A stretch of DNA of 64,000 nt from Stenotrophomonas beteli (GCF_001431665.1 NZ_LLXV01000001.1:1-64000); one strand, 5' to 3'; numbered from the stretch's first letter, positions 45,236-57,267 are shown. The notes: generated by a model from the letters alone, not told the origin. Made by a program: numbers and translations.

Positions 45236-45556
45236 TCAGTCAGCGCTCTGCACGAACGGCTGCCCTGCCAGGGTAGTGCCCAGCCGCACCGCGATCTGTT
45301 GACCGTCCTTTTCGAAGGTCGTCGCACATTGCTTTCCATCCTTCTGGCATCCGACTTCCGGAAAGCCGTCCAGCGATTCCGGCGCGCCCTGCGCAGGTTT
45401 TGCCCGCCAGCCTGCGGCATCCAGCAGGCGCTTGGCCTTGGCGTAAGGCATGCCGGCGATGATCCCCAGCTGCGCCAATTCGGTGGGCAATGGCTGCGCA
45501 CCTGCAGTTGAGACCAGGACCAAGGACAACGTTGCAGCAAGAAGGATGGCTTTCAT
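45236..45556 (-). CDS. small secreted hypothetical protein
   Basis: 106 residues with a clear signal peptide (MKAILLAATLSLVLVSTAGAQ). The mature part has two cysteines (VGCQKDGKQCATTF) that could form a disulphide. Typical of small periplasmic proteins in Xanthomonads; function unknown. It ends 10 bases from the convergent gene at 44242. Confidence 0.75.
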   Translation of the reverse strand: MKAILLAATLSLVLVSTAGAQPLPTELAQLGIIAGMPYAKAKRLLDAAGWRAKPAQGAPESLDGFPEVGCQKDGKQCATTFEKDGQQIAVRLGTTLAGQPFVQSAD

Positions 45557-45690
45557 TGCACCGACCTGGAACGAGCTATCAGGTTCAGCCTAGACCATTT
45601 GCGCGGCGTGCGAATGTGCCGGTAACACGTCGTTACCGAGCCTCCACAGTTGATTGCATAGCACCTGCAACTGTTTACAGGCCAACGGAT

Positions 45691-45714
45691 AGCCGAGCGT
45701 GGGCTCGGCTCTAC
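45691..45714. repeat. single SMAG-type REP palindrome
   Basis: AGCCGAGC-GTGG-GCTCGGCT followed by CTAC, reverse orientation of the GTAG unit. It lies 11 bases from the terminator hairpin of the S9 peptidase gene. Confidence 0.83.
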
Positions 45715-45724
45715 AGCAGGATGC

Positions 45725-45758
45725 AGGAAGGCCACCCGGAGGTGGCCTTCCTATTCCT
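45725..45758. terminator. terminator hairpin after the S9 peptidase gene
   Basis: A perfect 12-bp stem AGGAAGGCCACC-CGGA-GGTGGCCTTCCT lies directly after the peptidase stop (45759, minus strand). The T-rich side (TATTCCTTT) faces the plus direction, so it may work both ways. Confidence 0.7.
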
Positions 45759-48221
45759 TTACTTGGCGTTCTTCACGTAGGTGTCGAACCAGTCCAGCAT
45801 TTCCGCCACCAGCTGCTCGTTCGATTCCAGCGCGGTGTACCAGTGCGGTTCGTTGGGCAGCATCACCAGGCGGGTGGTGCCGCCGTTACCGCGGATCGCC
45901 TGGTACAGCTTGCGCGACTGGAACGGCTCGGTGCCCGGGTTGGCATCGTCCTCGCCATGGACCAGCAGCAGCGGCAGCTTGATCTTGTCGGCATAGAAGA
46001 ACGGCGACGCCTTCAGGTACACGTCCTGCGCCTGCCACACCGAACGACGCTCGTTCTGGAAGCCGAACGGGGTGAAGGTCTTGTTGTACGAACCGCTGGT
46101 GGCCACGCCGGCCTTGAACAGGTTGGTGTGCGCGATCAGGTTGGCGGTCATCAGGCCGCCGTGGCTGTGCCCGGTCACGCCGATGCGGTTGCGGTCGACC
46201 ACGCCCATCTCCACCGCCTTGTCCACCGCCGCCTTGGCGTCGGCTTCCAACTGCTCCAGGTAGGTGTCGTAGGCGTTCTTCGGATCGCCCACGATCGGGA
46301 ACGAGGCATTGTCGATGATCGCGTAACCCGCCAGCAGCATCAGCCGGTACGGCTGCAGGCGGGTAAACGTCTGCTGTGAGCCGGACACCTGGCCGGCCTG
46401 TGCGGCGCTGGCGAAGTCGGCCGGGTACGCGTACAGGATCGCCGGTACACGCTGGCCCTGCTTGTAGCCCGGCGGCGTGTAGAGAGTGAACGACAGCTCC
46501 ACACCGTCGGCACGCTTGTAGGTCACCAGCTGCTTCTTGATCTGGCGCACTTCCGGGGTCGGGTCAACCAGCCTGGTCAGCGCGGTCGCGCTGGACGCGA
46601 ACTGCGCCTCGCCGGCTTTGGCGCCGGCCACAACCTCACCCTGCTGGCGGATGAAGGCATTGGGCGGATCGATCACCGACTGGTGCCAGGTCAGGTAGCG
46701 GCCCGGCGTGCTGCTGAAGCCAAGGAACTGCTCATAGGCATCGGCACTGCTGCGGAACAGGCGCTCGCTCTTCAGCGAGCCCAGGTCCAGGCGGTCCAGG
46801 AACGGGCGGTCGCCCTGCGGCGAGGCGCCGCGCCCGCTGAGGAATACATGGTTGCCCTCCTGGCGCACGACCTGCGCGCCGTTCGGCAGGCGGGTAAAGA
46901 CCAGGTTGCCGGGGTCGCCGTACAGCTCATCACTGGACATGTCCCACAGCAGCCGCCCTTCCTTCTGCGGCTGGTCCACATCGACGATACGGGTCTGCAC
47001 CCAGTGCCGGTTCTCGTCATTCTCGTGCTGGAACGCCACGGCCGGATCGGCGGTCCATGCATAGCCTTCGAAGCGCTGCGCGGTGCGGGCGATTTCCACT
47101 GGCTTGCCGTTGAACGGTGCCTTCAGCATCAGCACGCGGTCGCGATGCGGCACGCTGACCTTCCAGTCACCCTTGTCCAGCGCTTCGGCATAGACCAGGG
47201 TGGCCGGATCGGTGGCGCGCCAGTCAAACCCACGCGGGCCTTCCGGCACGCCGTGCACCGGCACGCGATCGGCCAGCGGCAGGCTGGCGATCGGCGTGCT
47301 GCGGCCAGTGCTCACATCCAGCACGGCCACGTCATTGGCGAAGCGCTGGTAGGTCACTGCATGGGAGTACGGTGCCTTGATCGATTCGGTCAGCACATGC
47401 ACACCATCGGGCGCGGCGCTGACGTCGTTGAACAACGCCGGCTGCCCGACCGGACGCACGCTGCCGGCGGCGGTGTCGACCACGGCCAGCTGCGAGGCGC
47501 CGTAGTAGGCGAAGAGCTTCTCGTCATGCACGCTGGTCAGCGTGTCGCGCGCCTCATAGGTGCTGCTCTCGCCGCTGCTGCCCAGCGACTCCTGTGCATC
47601 CGGGCCGGTCGGTACGCCGCCGTTGGACGGTGCCGGGCCCTGGTTGGCCGGCACCAGCTTCACCAGCAGGTTCTGGCTACCGCCCAGCCACTGCACGGTA
47701 TTGCCGAAGATCGGGTTCAGCTGCACATTCGGCACCTGCTTCACCTGGCCGGTGGCCGCATCGCCCACCCACAGCTGCACGCTGGTATCGACGGCATTCT
47801 GGAAGGCGAAATGGCGGCCATCGGCCGACCACAGCGCGCCGGTGGCGCAGCCCTGCGGCAGGTTGACCTTGGTCTCCTTGCCGCTGCCGATATCGACCAG
47901 GGTGAAGTCGGCCACGCAGGCCGGAATGCCATAGCCACCCGGGGTGTCATGGCGGCTGCGGTTCTTCGGTTCCAGGCGTACGCCAGCGAGCTTCAGGTAG
48001 GGCTGGGCAACACGGCTGATCGACGGATAGGTCTGCGCGGTGGTCAGCAGCAGGCGCTGGCCACCCGGGGCCACGTTTGGCGCTGGCGGCGGCGGCGCCT
48101 TCAGCACCCTGAGCAGGTGCTCCGGCGGCTTCGCGTAATCAGCGAAAGCCGGTCCAGCGGCCAGCAGGCCGGCGGTGGCAACGGCAACCGCCGCCGCCAG
48201 CGAGGTTCGACGGATCAGCAT
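45759..48221 (-). CDS. secreted S9 (prolyl oligopeptidase) family serine peptidase
   Basis: 820 residues. A signal peptide (LAAAVAVATAGLLAAGPAFA) is followed by a large beta-propeller region (~50-560). The alpha/beta-hydrolase catalytic domain (~570-820) has the nucleophile in GVTGHSHGGLM, Asp in HGEDDANPGTEP and His in LPNEPHWY. Length and order match the glutamyl/dipeptidyl aminopeptidase-like S9 enzymes common in Xanthomonads. It would cleave short peptides in the periplasm. A hairpin follows the stop. Confidence 0.92.
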   Translation of the reverse strand: MLIRRTSLAAAVAVATAGLLAAGPAFADYAKPPEHLLRVLKAPPPPAPNVAPGGQRLLLTTAQTYPSISRVAQPYLKLAGVRLEPKNRSRHDTPGGYGIPACVADFTLVDIGSGKETKVNLPQGCATGALWSADGRHFAFQNAVDTSVQLWVGDAATGQVKQVPNVQLNPIFGNTVQWLGGSQNLLVKLVPANQGPAPSNGGVPTGPDAQESLGSSGESSTYEARDTLTSVHDEKLFAYYGASQLAVVDTAAGSVRPVGQPALFNDVSAAPDGVHVLTESIKAPYSHAVTYQRFANDVAVLDVSTGRSTPIASLPLADRVPVHGVPEGPRGFDWRATDPATLVYAEALDKGDWKVSVPHRDRVLMLKAPFNGKPVEIARTAQRFEGYAWTADPAVAFQHENDENRHWVQTRIVDVDQPQKEGRLLWDMSSDELYGDPGNLVFTRLPNGAQVVRQEGNHVFLSGRGASPQGDRPFLDRLDLGSLKSERLFRSSADAYEQFLGFSSTPGRYLTWHQSVIDPPNAFIRQQGEVVAGAKAGEAQFASSATALTRLVDPTPEVRQIKKQLVTYKRADGVELSFTLYTPPGYKQGQRVPAILYAYPADFASAAQAGQVSGSQQTFTRLQPYRLMLLAGYAIIDNASFPIVGDPKNAYDTYLEQLEADAKAAVDKAVEMGVVDRNRIGVTGHSHGGLMTANLIAHTNLFKAGVATSGSYNKTFTPFGFQNERRSVWQAQDVYLKASPFFYADKIKLPLLLVHGEDDANPGTEPFQSRKLYQAIRGNGGTTRLVMLPNEPHWYTALESNEQLVAEMLDWFDTYVKNAK

Positions 48222-48345
48222 CCTTATCCCCTGCAGTGTGAATGGAGCCCAAGGACGGGCAAGAGCCCGAATCTAGCACCGCAGGAGGTGGGGGGAATGG
48301 GCCGGAAGGGCTAGTGGCCGGATGGAGCAAAGTCGAACACGCCCG

Positions 48346-48372
48346 CAGACGCCGGCGGCGGGCCGGCGTCTG
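48346..48372. terminator. GC-rich hairpin between gene ends
   Basis: CAGACGCCGGC-GGCGG-GCCGGCGTCTG, an 11-bp perfect stem 17 bases beyond the minus-strand gene at 48390. No T-run is present, so termination is likely but not certain. Confidence 0.5.
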
Positions 48373-48389
48373 CCAGGCGTGGCCAGTCA

Positions 48390-48719
48390 TTACTGCTGGG
48401 CGTGCAGGTCCCAGGCGGTCAGGTAATCAGGGTCGACCACGATCATGCCGCTGCTGCGCATGCGGTACTCGCCGGGCGCGGCCCGCTGGTACTGGTCGAG
48501 CATGGGCGGCAGGTAGTGCTCATGCCCATCATCTTCGTCGGCCAGCACCACGCCTTCATCGGCGCTGATGCGCAGCACGGTGCCTGCGTACTGTTCCAGA
48601 CCCTGCACCTGGCCGTCGCCGCCATAGCGGGTGACGCCGACCAGCACCACCTTGCCGATCATCTCCTCGGCCTTGGCATCGTCCAGGGGCGGCAGCATGG
48701 GAGTGAATGAGTCGCTCAT
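48390..48719 (-). CDS. small hypothetical acidic protein
   Basis: 109 residues, cytoplasmic. The motif QYAGTVLRISADEGVVLADEDDGHEHYLPP looks like a small beta-barrel (Sm- or YegP-like) surface, but I cannot name the family. The N-terminus MSDSFTPMLPPLDDAKAEEMIG is typical of a real protein, and codon use is normal. It precedes a GC-rich hairpin. Confidence 0.68.
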   Translation of the reverse strand: MSDSFTPMLPPLDDAKAEEMIGKVVLVGVTRYGGDGQVQGLEQYAGTVLRISADEGVVLADEDDGHEHYLPPMLDQYQRAAPGEYRMRSSGMIVVDPDYLTAWDLHAQQ

Positions 48720-49175
48720 CGGTGCACCTCCAAAGCCTGTGGGGATATCGAGGATTCGGCGCCCTCCGCATTGCCAATACCGACGGCGACGCAGGGGATC
48801 CTCCCGGGGCGCAAGCGCCTGGATCGCAGGACCTGCCGGGCAAGGCCGGGGTCACGATCTGGGAAAAGTGTCTGGAACTGCGGGGAAACGGCCATCCGTT
48901 CCGGGGCGTGACCCAGTCAGGTCAAGGTCAACACCGGGCGTTGCGTTGCATGCAGGGTGAAGCATGACAGCTGCACTGTAGCGGCATCACGGCCTCCTGT
49001 TGAAGGTCACACGCGGGCGCGTTGCTCCGTCGGAACGAATGCTGCCACCCTGCACGGAAGGACGAAGTGAAGATTGCGGGCGGCCGGTACACGGTGATCC
49101 GCGCACTATCTGTTCGTTAAGCTGGGCCCCGCTCCGCCACAGCGCGACGGCCCGGGCGCCACGCTAGAATGCGCC
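48720..49175. other. 456-base stretch with no supported gene
   Basis: This divergent gap separates the hypothetical gene at 48719 from the HipA-like kinase gene at 49176. Possible frames across it have weak starts and no recognisable residues. The bases just before 49176 (CGCTAGAATGCGCC) lack a good ribosome-binding site, so the kinase promoter and leader probably fill the right-hand 150 bases. No REP or strong palindrome was seen. Confidence 0.5.
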
Positions 49176-49952
49176 ATGCGCACCGTACATGCCCTCCGTT
49201 ACATCACCCCGCTGCGGGAAGGCGGCTCCCTGCCCGCCGTAGTCGAAACCGACGACGACGGCATGGCCGTGCTGAAATTCCGCGGTGCCGGCCAGGGCCC
49301 GAAGGCGCTGATCGCGGAGCTGATCGCCGGCGAGATGGCACGCACGCTGGGCCTGCCGATTCCGGAAATCCTGTTCGTCGAGCTGGACCGCGAGTTCGCC
49401 CGCACCGAGCCGGACCCGGAGATCCAGGAGCTGATCCGCGCCAGCGAGGGCCTGAACCTGGGCCTGGACTACCTGCCCGGTGCGATCAATTACGACCCGG
49501 CCGCAATGCCGGTAGATGCCGACCTGGCCTCGCGGATCGTCTGGTTCGATGCGTTCACCAGCAATGTCGATCGCACCACGCGCAATCCCAACCTGATGGT
49601 GTGGCATCGAAAGCTGTACCTGATCGATCACGGTGCGGCCATGTACTTCCATCACGACTGGGCCAACGCCGGCGATGCCTGCGAAAAGCCGTTCGTGCTG
49701 ATCCGCGACCATGTGCTGCTGTCGTTCGCCAGCCGCATCGCCGCGGTGGATGCCGAGCTGGCCGCGCGCCTGACCGATGCCGAGATCGAGCGCATCGTCG
49801 GCCTGGTGCCAGACAGCTGGCTGGTCAACGAGCCGGCCTTCGACAGTCCGCAGGCCTATCGCCAGGGTTACATCGACTATCTCAAGCATCGCCTGAAAGT
49901 GCGTGCGGTGTTCGTGCAGGAGGTCATCCGTGCCCACGCTGCACACGTATGA
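49176..49952 (+). CDS. HipA-like kinase domain protein
   Basis: 258 residues. The N-terminal region resembles the HipA/PI3-4-kinase-like fold (VVETDDDGMAVLKFRG, ALIAELIAGEMARTLGLPIPE). The catalytic loop is FDAFTSNVDRTTRNPNL (Asp ... Asn) and the metal-binding Asp is in LYLIDHGAAMYF. It is shorter than E. coli HipA (~440) and lacks the HipB antitoxin gene upstream. It belongs with the HipA_2-type proteins usually followed by a DUF3037 gene, as here. Targets unknown. The end of the gene overlaps the next start by 23 bases. Confidence 0.82.
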   Translation: MRTVHALRYITPLREGGSLPAVVETDDDGMAVLKFRGAGQGPKALIAELIAGEMARTLGLPIPEILFVELDREFARTEPDPEIQELIRASEGLNLGLDYLPGAINYDPAAMPVDADLASRIVWFDAFTSNVDRTTRNPNLMVWHRKLYLIDHGAAMYFHHDWANAGDACEKPFVLIRDHVLLSFASRIAAVDAELAARLTDAEIERIVGLVPDSWLVNEPAFDSPQAYRQGYIDYLKHRLKVRAVFVQEVIRAHAAHV

Positions 49953-50322
49953 CTACGCGGTCATCCGCGTGGTACCGCGGGTGGAACGCGAGGAGTTCAT
50001 CAACGTCGGGGTGATCGTGTCCTGCCCGGGCGCGCGCCATCTGGAAGCGGCCATCGAAATCGATCCGGTGCGCCTGCACGCGTTCGCACCGGCGCTGGAC
50101 CAGGAGGCGCTGCAGCCGTGGCTGGATGCGATCGTGGCGATCTGCCGCGGCGACGCCAGCGCCGGCCCCATCGCGCAGTTGCCCGCACGTGCACGGTTCC
50201 ACTTCCTCACCGCCAAACGCAGCTCGGTCGTGCAGATGTCGAGCACGCATGTGGGCCGCACGGCCGACCCGGCGGGTGTGGTGGAACACTTGATGACGAG
50301 GATGGTGCGGGTGCCGGAATGA
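49930..50322 (+). CDS. DUF3037 family protein
   Basis: 130 residues from a GTG at 49930 with a perfect AGGAGG six bases upstream. The core YDYAVIRVVPRVEREEFINVGVIV and the later ARFHFLTAKRSSVVQMSSTHVG are typical of DUF3037. The start lies inside the HipA-like gene (23-base overlap), which implies translational coupling. Function unknown. The constant pairing suggests it is the partner, inhibitor or target adapter of the kinase. Confidence 0.85.
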   Translation: MPTLHTYDYAVIRVVPRVEREEFINVGVIVSCPGARHLEAAIEIDPVRLHAFAPALDQEALQPWLDAIVAICRGDASAGPIAQLPARARFHFLTAKRSSVVQMSSTHVGRTADPAGVVEHLMTRMVRVPE

Positions 50323-50338
50323 CCGACACCTGCGGCGG

Positions 50339-51769
50339 TCACAGTGGCAGCCTTCGCGCGATGTAGCTGACGACGTTGCCGATCGCATCCGGATCGACAT
50401 TGGCCAGGCCGACGATCACATAGCCCTGCGCGGGCAGCACCACGATGGCACTGTTCGATCCGGGCGCACCGCCTTCATGGCCGTACTGGTGTTCACTGCC
50501 CTCGCCCTGCACCACGAAGCCGAATCCGTACCAACCCTTGTGGTTCTGCGCTGTGGTGGCCTGCTTCAGCAATGCGGGCGAGACCAGCTTTCCGCTGCGC
50601 AATGCCTCGGCAAACTTCACCATGTCGCTCACCGTGCTGTAGCCACCACCGGCTGACATGCCGCGCCAAGGCAGCGACTTCGTTTCACGGATCCAATGCC
50701 CATCCTTCTTCGTATAGGCGACGGCACGTTGCGGGACGTTCACCGTTTCCGGCTCGAAGCCGGTACCGCTCATGCCGGACGGGCGCAGGATGTGCTCATC
50801 CACATACGCGTAGTATGACTTCCCTGAAACCGCTTCGATGATGCGCCCCAGTACGATGAAGCCATAGTTCGAGTAGCTGTCCTGGCTGCCAGGCGCGAAC
50901 TGCGGCGCATCCTTGGCGAAGCGCTGCACGTAGTCATCCAGCGTCCTCAGCGACGCGGAATACTGATCGAAATCGTCGCCGAAGAAATCGCCCAGGCCAC
51001 TGGTATGTGACAGCAGCTGGCGAACGGTGACGCTGTTGGCAACGGTCCTGTTCGGATAGTCCGGCAGGTGCTTGCCGATCGTGTCATCGAGACTGAGCCT
51101 GCCCTCCTGCACCAGCTGCAGGAGGGCCACTGCGGTGAACATCTTGTTGGAGGACGCAAGGCGGAACTGCGTATCCACGCCTACTGGAATGCCAGCGGTG
51201 CGATCAGCATCACCACCGCGCCAGTCCAGCAGCACCTTGCCGTTCTGTGCCACCTGCAATGCACCCGACAGCGCGTCCTGCGCCCGCAGCGCTTCCAGTT
51301 TTTCCATGGCATCAGCCATCAGCACAGGCAATGCAACCCGCGCTGGCTTGTACTTGTCCGGCGTTTCAGTGCCTTCGATCTGGAACTGCTTCACATGCTC
51401 CGGATTGGCCGGATCCATGACGGCCGTCACCCACATCGCGCGTTCGCTCAGCTGTCCCATCACCAGCAGCTTCGCCTGGCCGGGCGCGCTCTCGAGCGTT
51501 TCCAGAATGCTCAGCGGGCCCGTGCTCTGGCGGAACTCGAGATAGTCATTGGGAGTGCTGCCCTCCTGCTTCGCATATCTGTCGGCAAATGCCTGCAAGG
51601 CCTCGAGGCTGCCTGCATTGAAGGCCGCAAGCCAGTCATCGATGACGTCCTGCGCACGTGGCTGCGCACGCTCGGAAGAGGCTGCGCCAACTGCCGGAAA
51701 CGCCGATGTGAGAATCAGGACCAAACAGGCCAGCGTATTGCAGAGAAACAGGCGTCCGGCAGCCCTCAT
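50339..51769 (-). CDS. secreted beta-lactamase-fold serine hydrolase
   Basis: 476 residues. A hydrophobic signal peptide (LFLCNTLACLVLILTSAFPAVGA) is followed by an N-terminal domain of ~150 residues (NTF2-like in outline). The class C-type beta-lactamase domain has SSNK nucleophile region, canonical YSN in DSYSNYGF, and HEGG in place of KTG. Unlike the enzyme at 34.7 kb it keeps the YxN motif. Probably a periplasmic D-aminopeptidase or esterase. Confidence 0.86.
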   Translation of the reverse strand: MRAAGRLFLCNTLACLVLILTSAFPAVGAASSERAQPRAQDVIDDWLAAFNAGSLEALQAFADRYAKQEGSTPNDYLEFRQSTGPLSILETLESAPGQAKLLVMGQLSERAMWVTAVMDPANPEHVKQFQIEGTETPDKYKPARVALPVLMADAMEKLEALRAQDALSGALQVAQNGKVLLDWRGGDADRTAGIPVGVDTQFRLASSNKMFTAVALLQLVQEGRLSLDDTIGKHLPDYPNRTVANSVTVRQLLSHTSGLGDFFGDDFDQYSASLRTLDDYVQRFAKDAPQFAPGSQDSYSNYGFIVLGRIIEAVSGKSYYAYVDEHILRPSGMSGTGFEPETVNVPQRAVAYTKKDGHWIRETKSLPWRGMSAGGGYSTVSDMVKFAEALRSGKLVSPALLKQATTAQNHKGWYGFGFVVQGEGSEHQYGHEGGAPGSNSAIVVLPAQGYVIVGLANVDPDAIGNVVSYIARRLPL

Positions 51770-51917
51770 TGCAGTTCCTTTGCGGTTATCCCTGCAGGCA
51801 TCCTAGACGATAGGTCCGCCCGCCGCATCAACGCCAGAACTCCGCCGCAATACCCCAACGGTGACGTTGAATGCTCCGATGCGATGCCATCCACTCCGCC
51901 CACCGCCCCCATTGCGG

Positions 51918-54440
51918 TTACCTCGGCAGCGCAAACGCCATCACGTAATCGCCGTTCGGGGTTTCCATGAAATGGTGGCCGCCGGCCATGATCACCACGT
52001 ACTGGCGCCCGCCCTGTTCGTAGATCATCGGATTGGCCTGGCCCCCCGCGGGCAGCTTGGCATGCCACAGCTCCTTGCCGGTCTTCAGGTCGATGGCGCG
52101 CAGCAGGTCATCGGTGGCGGCGGCGATGAACACCAGGCCGCTGGCGGTGATCACCGAGCCGCCATTGTTCGGCGTGCCGATCTCGATCGGCAGGCCGGAG
52201 CGGATGCCGAACGGGCCATTGCCGCGCGCGCTGCCGAACGGCCGATCCCACAACAGCTTGCCGGTGCGCAGATCGATGGCCCGGATGCCGCCATAGGGTG
52301 GCTGCTTGCACAGCAGCCGGGTGAACGGCAGCCGCCAGCCGGCGTTGACCTGGATGGCATAGGGCGTGCCCACCTGCGGATCACCGGCTCCCTCGCCACC
52401 GCCCTTGTCGGCGCGGATCTTCTCGCGCGGCAGCCAGCCCCGCCGGTCGGCCTCCGCACGCGGCACCAACCGGTTGTAGTTGGGCATGTCGTTGTAGTTG
52501 GCCACGATCACGCCACGTCGCGTGTCAATGGAGACGCTCCCCCAGTCCGAACCGCCGTTGTAGCCGGGATACTGGATGGAATGGCGGTCGCTGGCCGGCG
52601 GCGTGTAGAAACCTTCGTAGTAGGCCTTGCGGAACTGGATGCGGCAGACCAGCTGGTCGATCGGGGTCAGCCCCCACATGTCGCGCTCGGTCAGGTCATG
52701 CTCACGACGCAGCGTGTGGTACAGCGAGAACAGCTGGGTGGGCGAACGCTGTTCCGGTTCGACGCCGCCGACCGGGACCTTGCGCTCCTCGGCAGCGCTG
52801 AGCAGCTGGCCGTTGCGGCGATCGAGGATGTACAGGTCGCCCTGCTTGGTCGGCAGCAGGATTGCCGGCACCTTGCCGGCCGCCGTCGGGTAGTCGACCA
52901 AGCTGGCCTGCGAACCGAGGTCGTAATCCCACACATCCTTGCGCACGGCCTGGAAATGCCAGGCTGGCTTGCCGGTAGCCACGTCGATCGCAACCAGCGA
53001 CGTCGCATAGCGGTTCTGGTTTTCCGTACGTGAGCCACTCCAGTAGTCCCCGGCTGAATTGCCCAGCGGCAGATAGACCAGCCCCAGCGCCTCATCACCG
53101 GTGGCCGTGGTCCACATGTTCGGCGTGCCGCGCGTGTAGGTCTGCCCATGCGGCGGCAGGCCGTTGCGCTCGGGCTGGTCCATGTCCCAGGCCCAACGCA
53201 GCTTGCCACTGATCGCGTCGTAGGCCTGGATCACGCCCGACGGCGCATCCCGGCGCTGGCCATCGAGTACCTGGTGGCCGGTGACGATCACCCCGCGCAC
53301 GATGGCCGGTGGCGAGGTGATCGACACATAGCCTGGCGGCACCTCGCCCATGCCCAGGGTGATGTCGACCTGGCCGTTGTTGCCGAAGTTGGCGCACGGG
53401 CGGCCGCTGCCTGCATCCACCGCGATGATGCGGCCGTCCAGGGTGCCCTCGATGATGCGCGCCCAGCAGGCGGGATGAGTGCCGGGTGCGGCATTGCGGG
53501 GGAGCGTGGGCGGTGGCTCGGGCAGCGCCAGATCGGCGGCTACGTCGGCCAGCACCGCATCGGCGATGGCCGGCGCGCTGGGTTGTTCGTAGTAGCTCAC
53601 GCCGCGGCAGGCGGCGGTGTACGGGATCGAAGCGTCCTTCACCTTTGGATCGAACCGCCATAGTTCCTTGCCGGTGGCCGCATCAAGGGCGATCAGGCGG
53701 TTGCGCGCCGTGCACAGGTACAGGCGGTCGCCAATCTTCAGCGGCGTGGTTTCCGCGCCCCAGCGCTTCTTCGGCAGGTCACCGGTTCGGAACTGCCAGG
53801 CCAACTGCAGCGTGCCGACGTTGGCCGGCGTGATCTGCTGCAGCGGCGAGAAACGGGTGGCGGCGTTGCTGCGGCCCCAGGCCGGCCAATCACCGTCGGC
53901 AGGCTGGTCGGCCGGCTGCAGGCCGGTGGTATCACGGGTGGGTTCCAGGCCGGCGCTGACCGCAGTTTCCGGGAACGGCTGATGCCCATCCACGTCGCCA
54001 TGCGGCGCGAACGCCAGGCCGAACGCGGCCACGAACACCAGCATCAGCACAGCGGCCGCCGCACGCGACAACCGCCTGGGAACCGGCGTACGCAGGGTCG
54101 GCGCCAACAGCGCCAGTACGATGCCCAGTGCGGTCACCAGGCCCAGCCGCGGTACCCACCGCCAGTAGTCACTGCCCGACTCCCACCAGGTCCACAGCAA
54201 CGTTCCGATGAATACCAGCGCGTACAGCAGCGCGCCACTGCGCCGGTTGCCGAACAGCAGCACGCCGCTGGCCAGCAGGCCGACGCCGGCGATGGCGTAG
54301 TACGCCGAACCTCCCAGACTGAGCAGCCACGCGCCGAGGCCACCGATGACCAGGCCAAGCACGATCAGCAGCAGCGACAGCACGGTCACCAGCGGATGGC
54401 GGGACACAACGGGGGCGACAGACTGCGGCGTGGCGGACAT
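51918..54440 (-). CDS. gcd: membrane-bound PQQ-dependent dehydrogenase (glucose/quinate/shikimate family)
   Basis: 840 residues from MSATPQSVAPVVS at 54440. Five N-terminal membrane segments (~18-140) carry the ubiquinone site. An eight-bladed periplasmic propeller follows (DWPAWGRSNAATRFSPLQQI, with repeated W-docking motifs such as GKELWRF). It oxidises an aldose or cyclic polyol in the periplasm with PQQ and passes electrons to ubiquinone. Glucose dehydrogenase (Gcd) is the most likely specificity by length, but quinate dehydrogenase cannot be excluded from sequence alone. No PQQ synthesis genes lie in the window. Confidence 0.9.
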   Translation of the reverse strand: MSATPQSVAPVVSRHPLVTVLSLLLIVLGLVIGGLGAWLLSLGGSAYYAIAGVGLLASGVLLFGNRRSGALLYALVFIGTLLWTWWESGSDYWRWVPRLGLVTALGIVLALLAPTLRTPVPRRLSRAAAAVLMLVFVAAFGLAFAPHGDVDGHQPFPETAVSAGLEPTRDTTGLQPADQPADGDWPAWGRSNAATRFSPLQQITPANVGTLQLAWQFRTGDLPKKRWGAETTPLKIGDRLYLCTARNRLIALDAATGKELWRFDPKVKDASIPYTAACRGVSYYEQPSAPAIADAVLADVAADLALPEPPPTLPRNAAPGTHPACWARIIEGTLDGRIIAVDAGSGRPCANFGNNGQVDITLGMGEVPPGYVSITSPPAIVRGVIVTGHQVLDGQRRDAPSGVIQAYDAISGKLRWAWDMDQPERNGLPPHGQTYTRGTPNMWTTATGDEALGLVYLPLGNSAGDYWSGSRTENQNRYATSLVAIDVATGKPAWHFQAVRKDVWDYDLGSQASLVDYPTAAGKVPAILLPTKQGDLYILDRRNGQLLSAAEERKVPVGGVEPEQRSPTQLFSLYHTLRREHDLTERDMWGLTPIDQLVCRIQFRKAYYEGFYTPPASDRHSIQYPGYNGGSDWGSVSIDTRRGVIVANYNDMPNYNRLVPRAEADRRGWLPREKIRADKGGGEGAGDPQVGTPYAIQVNAGWRLPFTRLLCKQPPYGGIRAIDLRTGKLLWDRPFGSARGNGPFGIRSGLPIEIGTPNNGGSVITASGLVFIAAATDDLLRAIDLKTGKELWHAKLPAGGQANPMIYEQGGRQYVVIMAGGHHFMETPNGDYVMAFALPR

Positions 54441-54515
54441 CGTCGATCTCCGGGGGGCAGCGTGGCCCGTTATCCCACCGTCGCTGTGAAGTGCGCGTGC
54501 GGTGAGCACCGGATA

Positions 54516-54546
54516 CAACAACGCCGGCACGAAGCCGGCGTTGTTG
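54516..54546 (-). terminator. gyrA terminator hairpin
   Basis: A 13-bp perfect stem CAACAACGCCGGC-ACGAA-GCCGGCGTTGTTG lies 22 bases beyond the gyrA stop. There is only a weak T-run, but the stem is long and the position ideal for ending the gyrA transcript before gcd. Confidence 0.75.
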
Positions 54547-54567
54547 AGGTGGCGCGGCGATGCGGGC

Positions 54568-57267
<2,700 letters not shown>

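Noticed and set aside
48707..48967. A possible 86-residue plus-strand gene in the 48.7-49.2 kb gap
   Set aside because: Its start lies within the N-terminus of the minus-strand gene, the protein shows no motif, and no good ribosome-binding site precedes it.
49176..49952. Classical HipBA toxin-antitoxin module
   Set aside because: There is no HipB-type helix-turn-helix gene upstream, and the kinase is much shorter than HipA.
50339..51769. AmpC-type beta-lactamase
   Set aside because: It is ~100 residues longer than AmpC, has an extra N-terminal domain and has HEGG instead of KTG. Esterase or peptidase is more likely.
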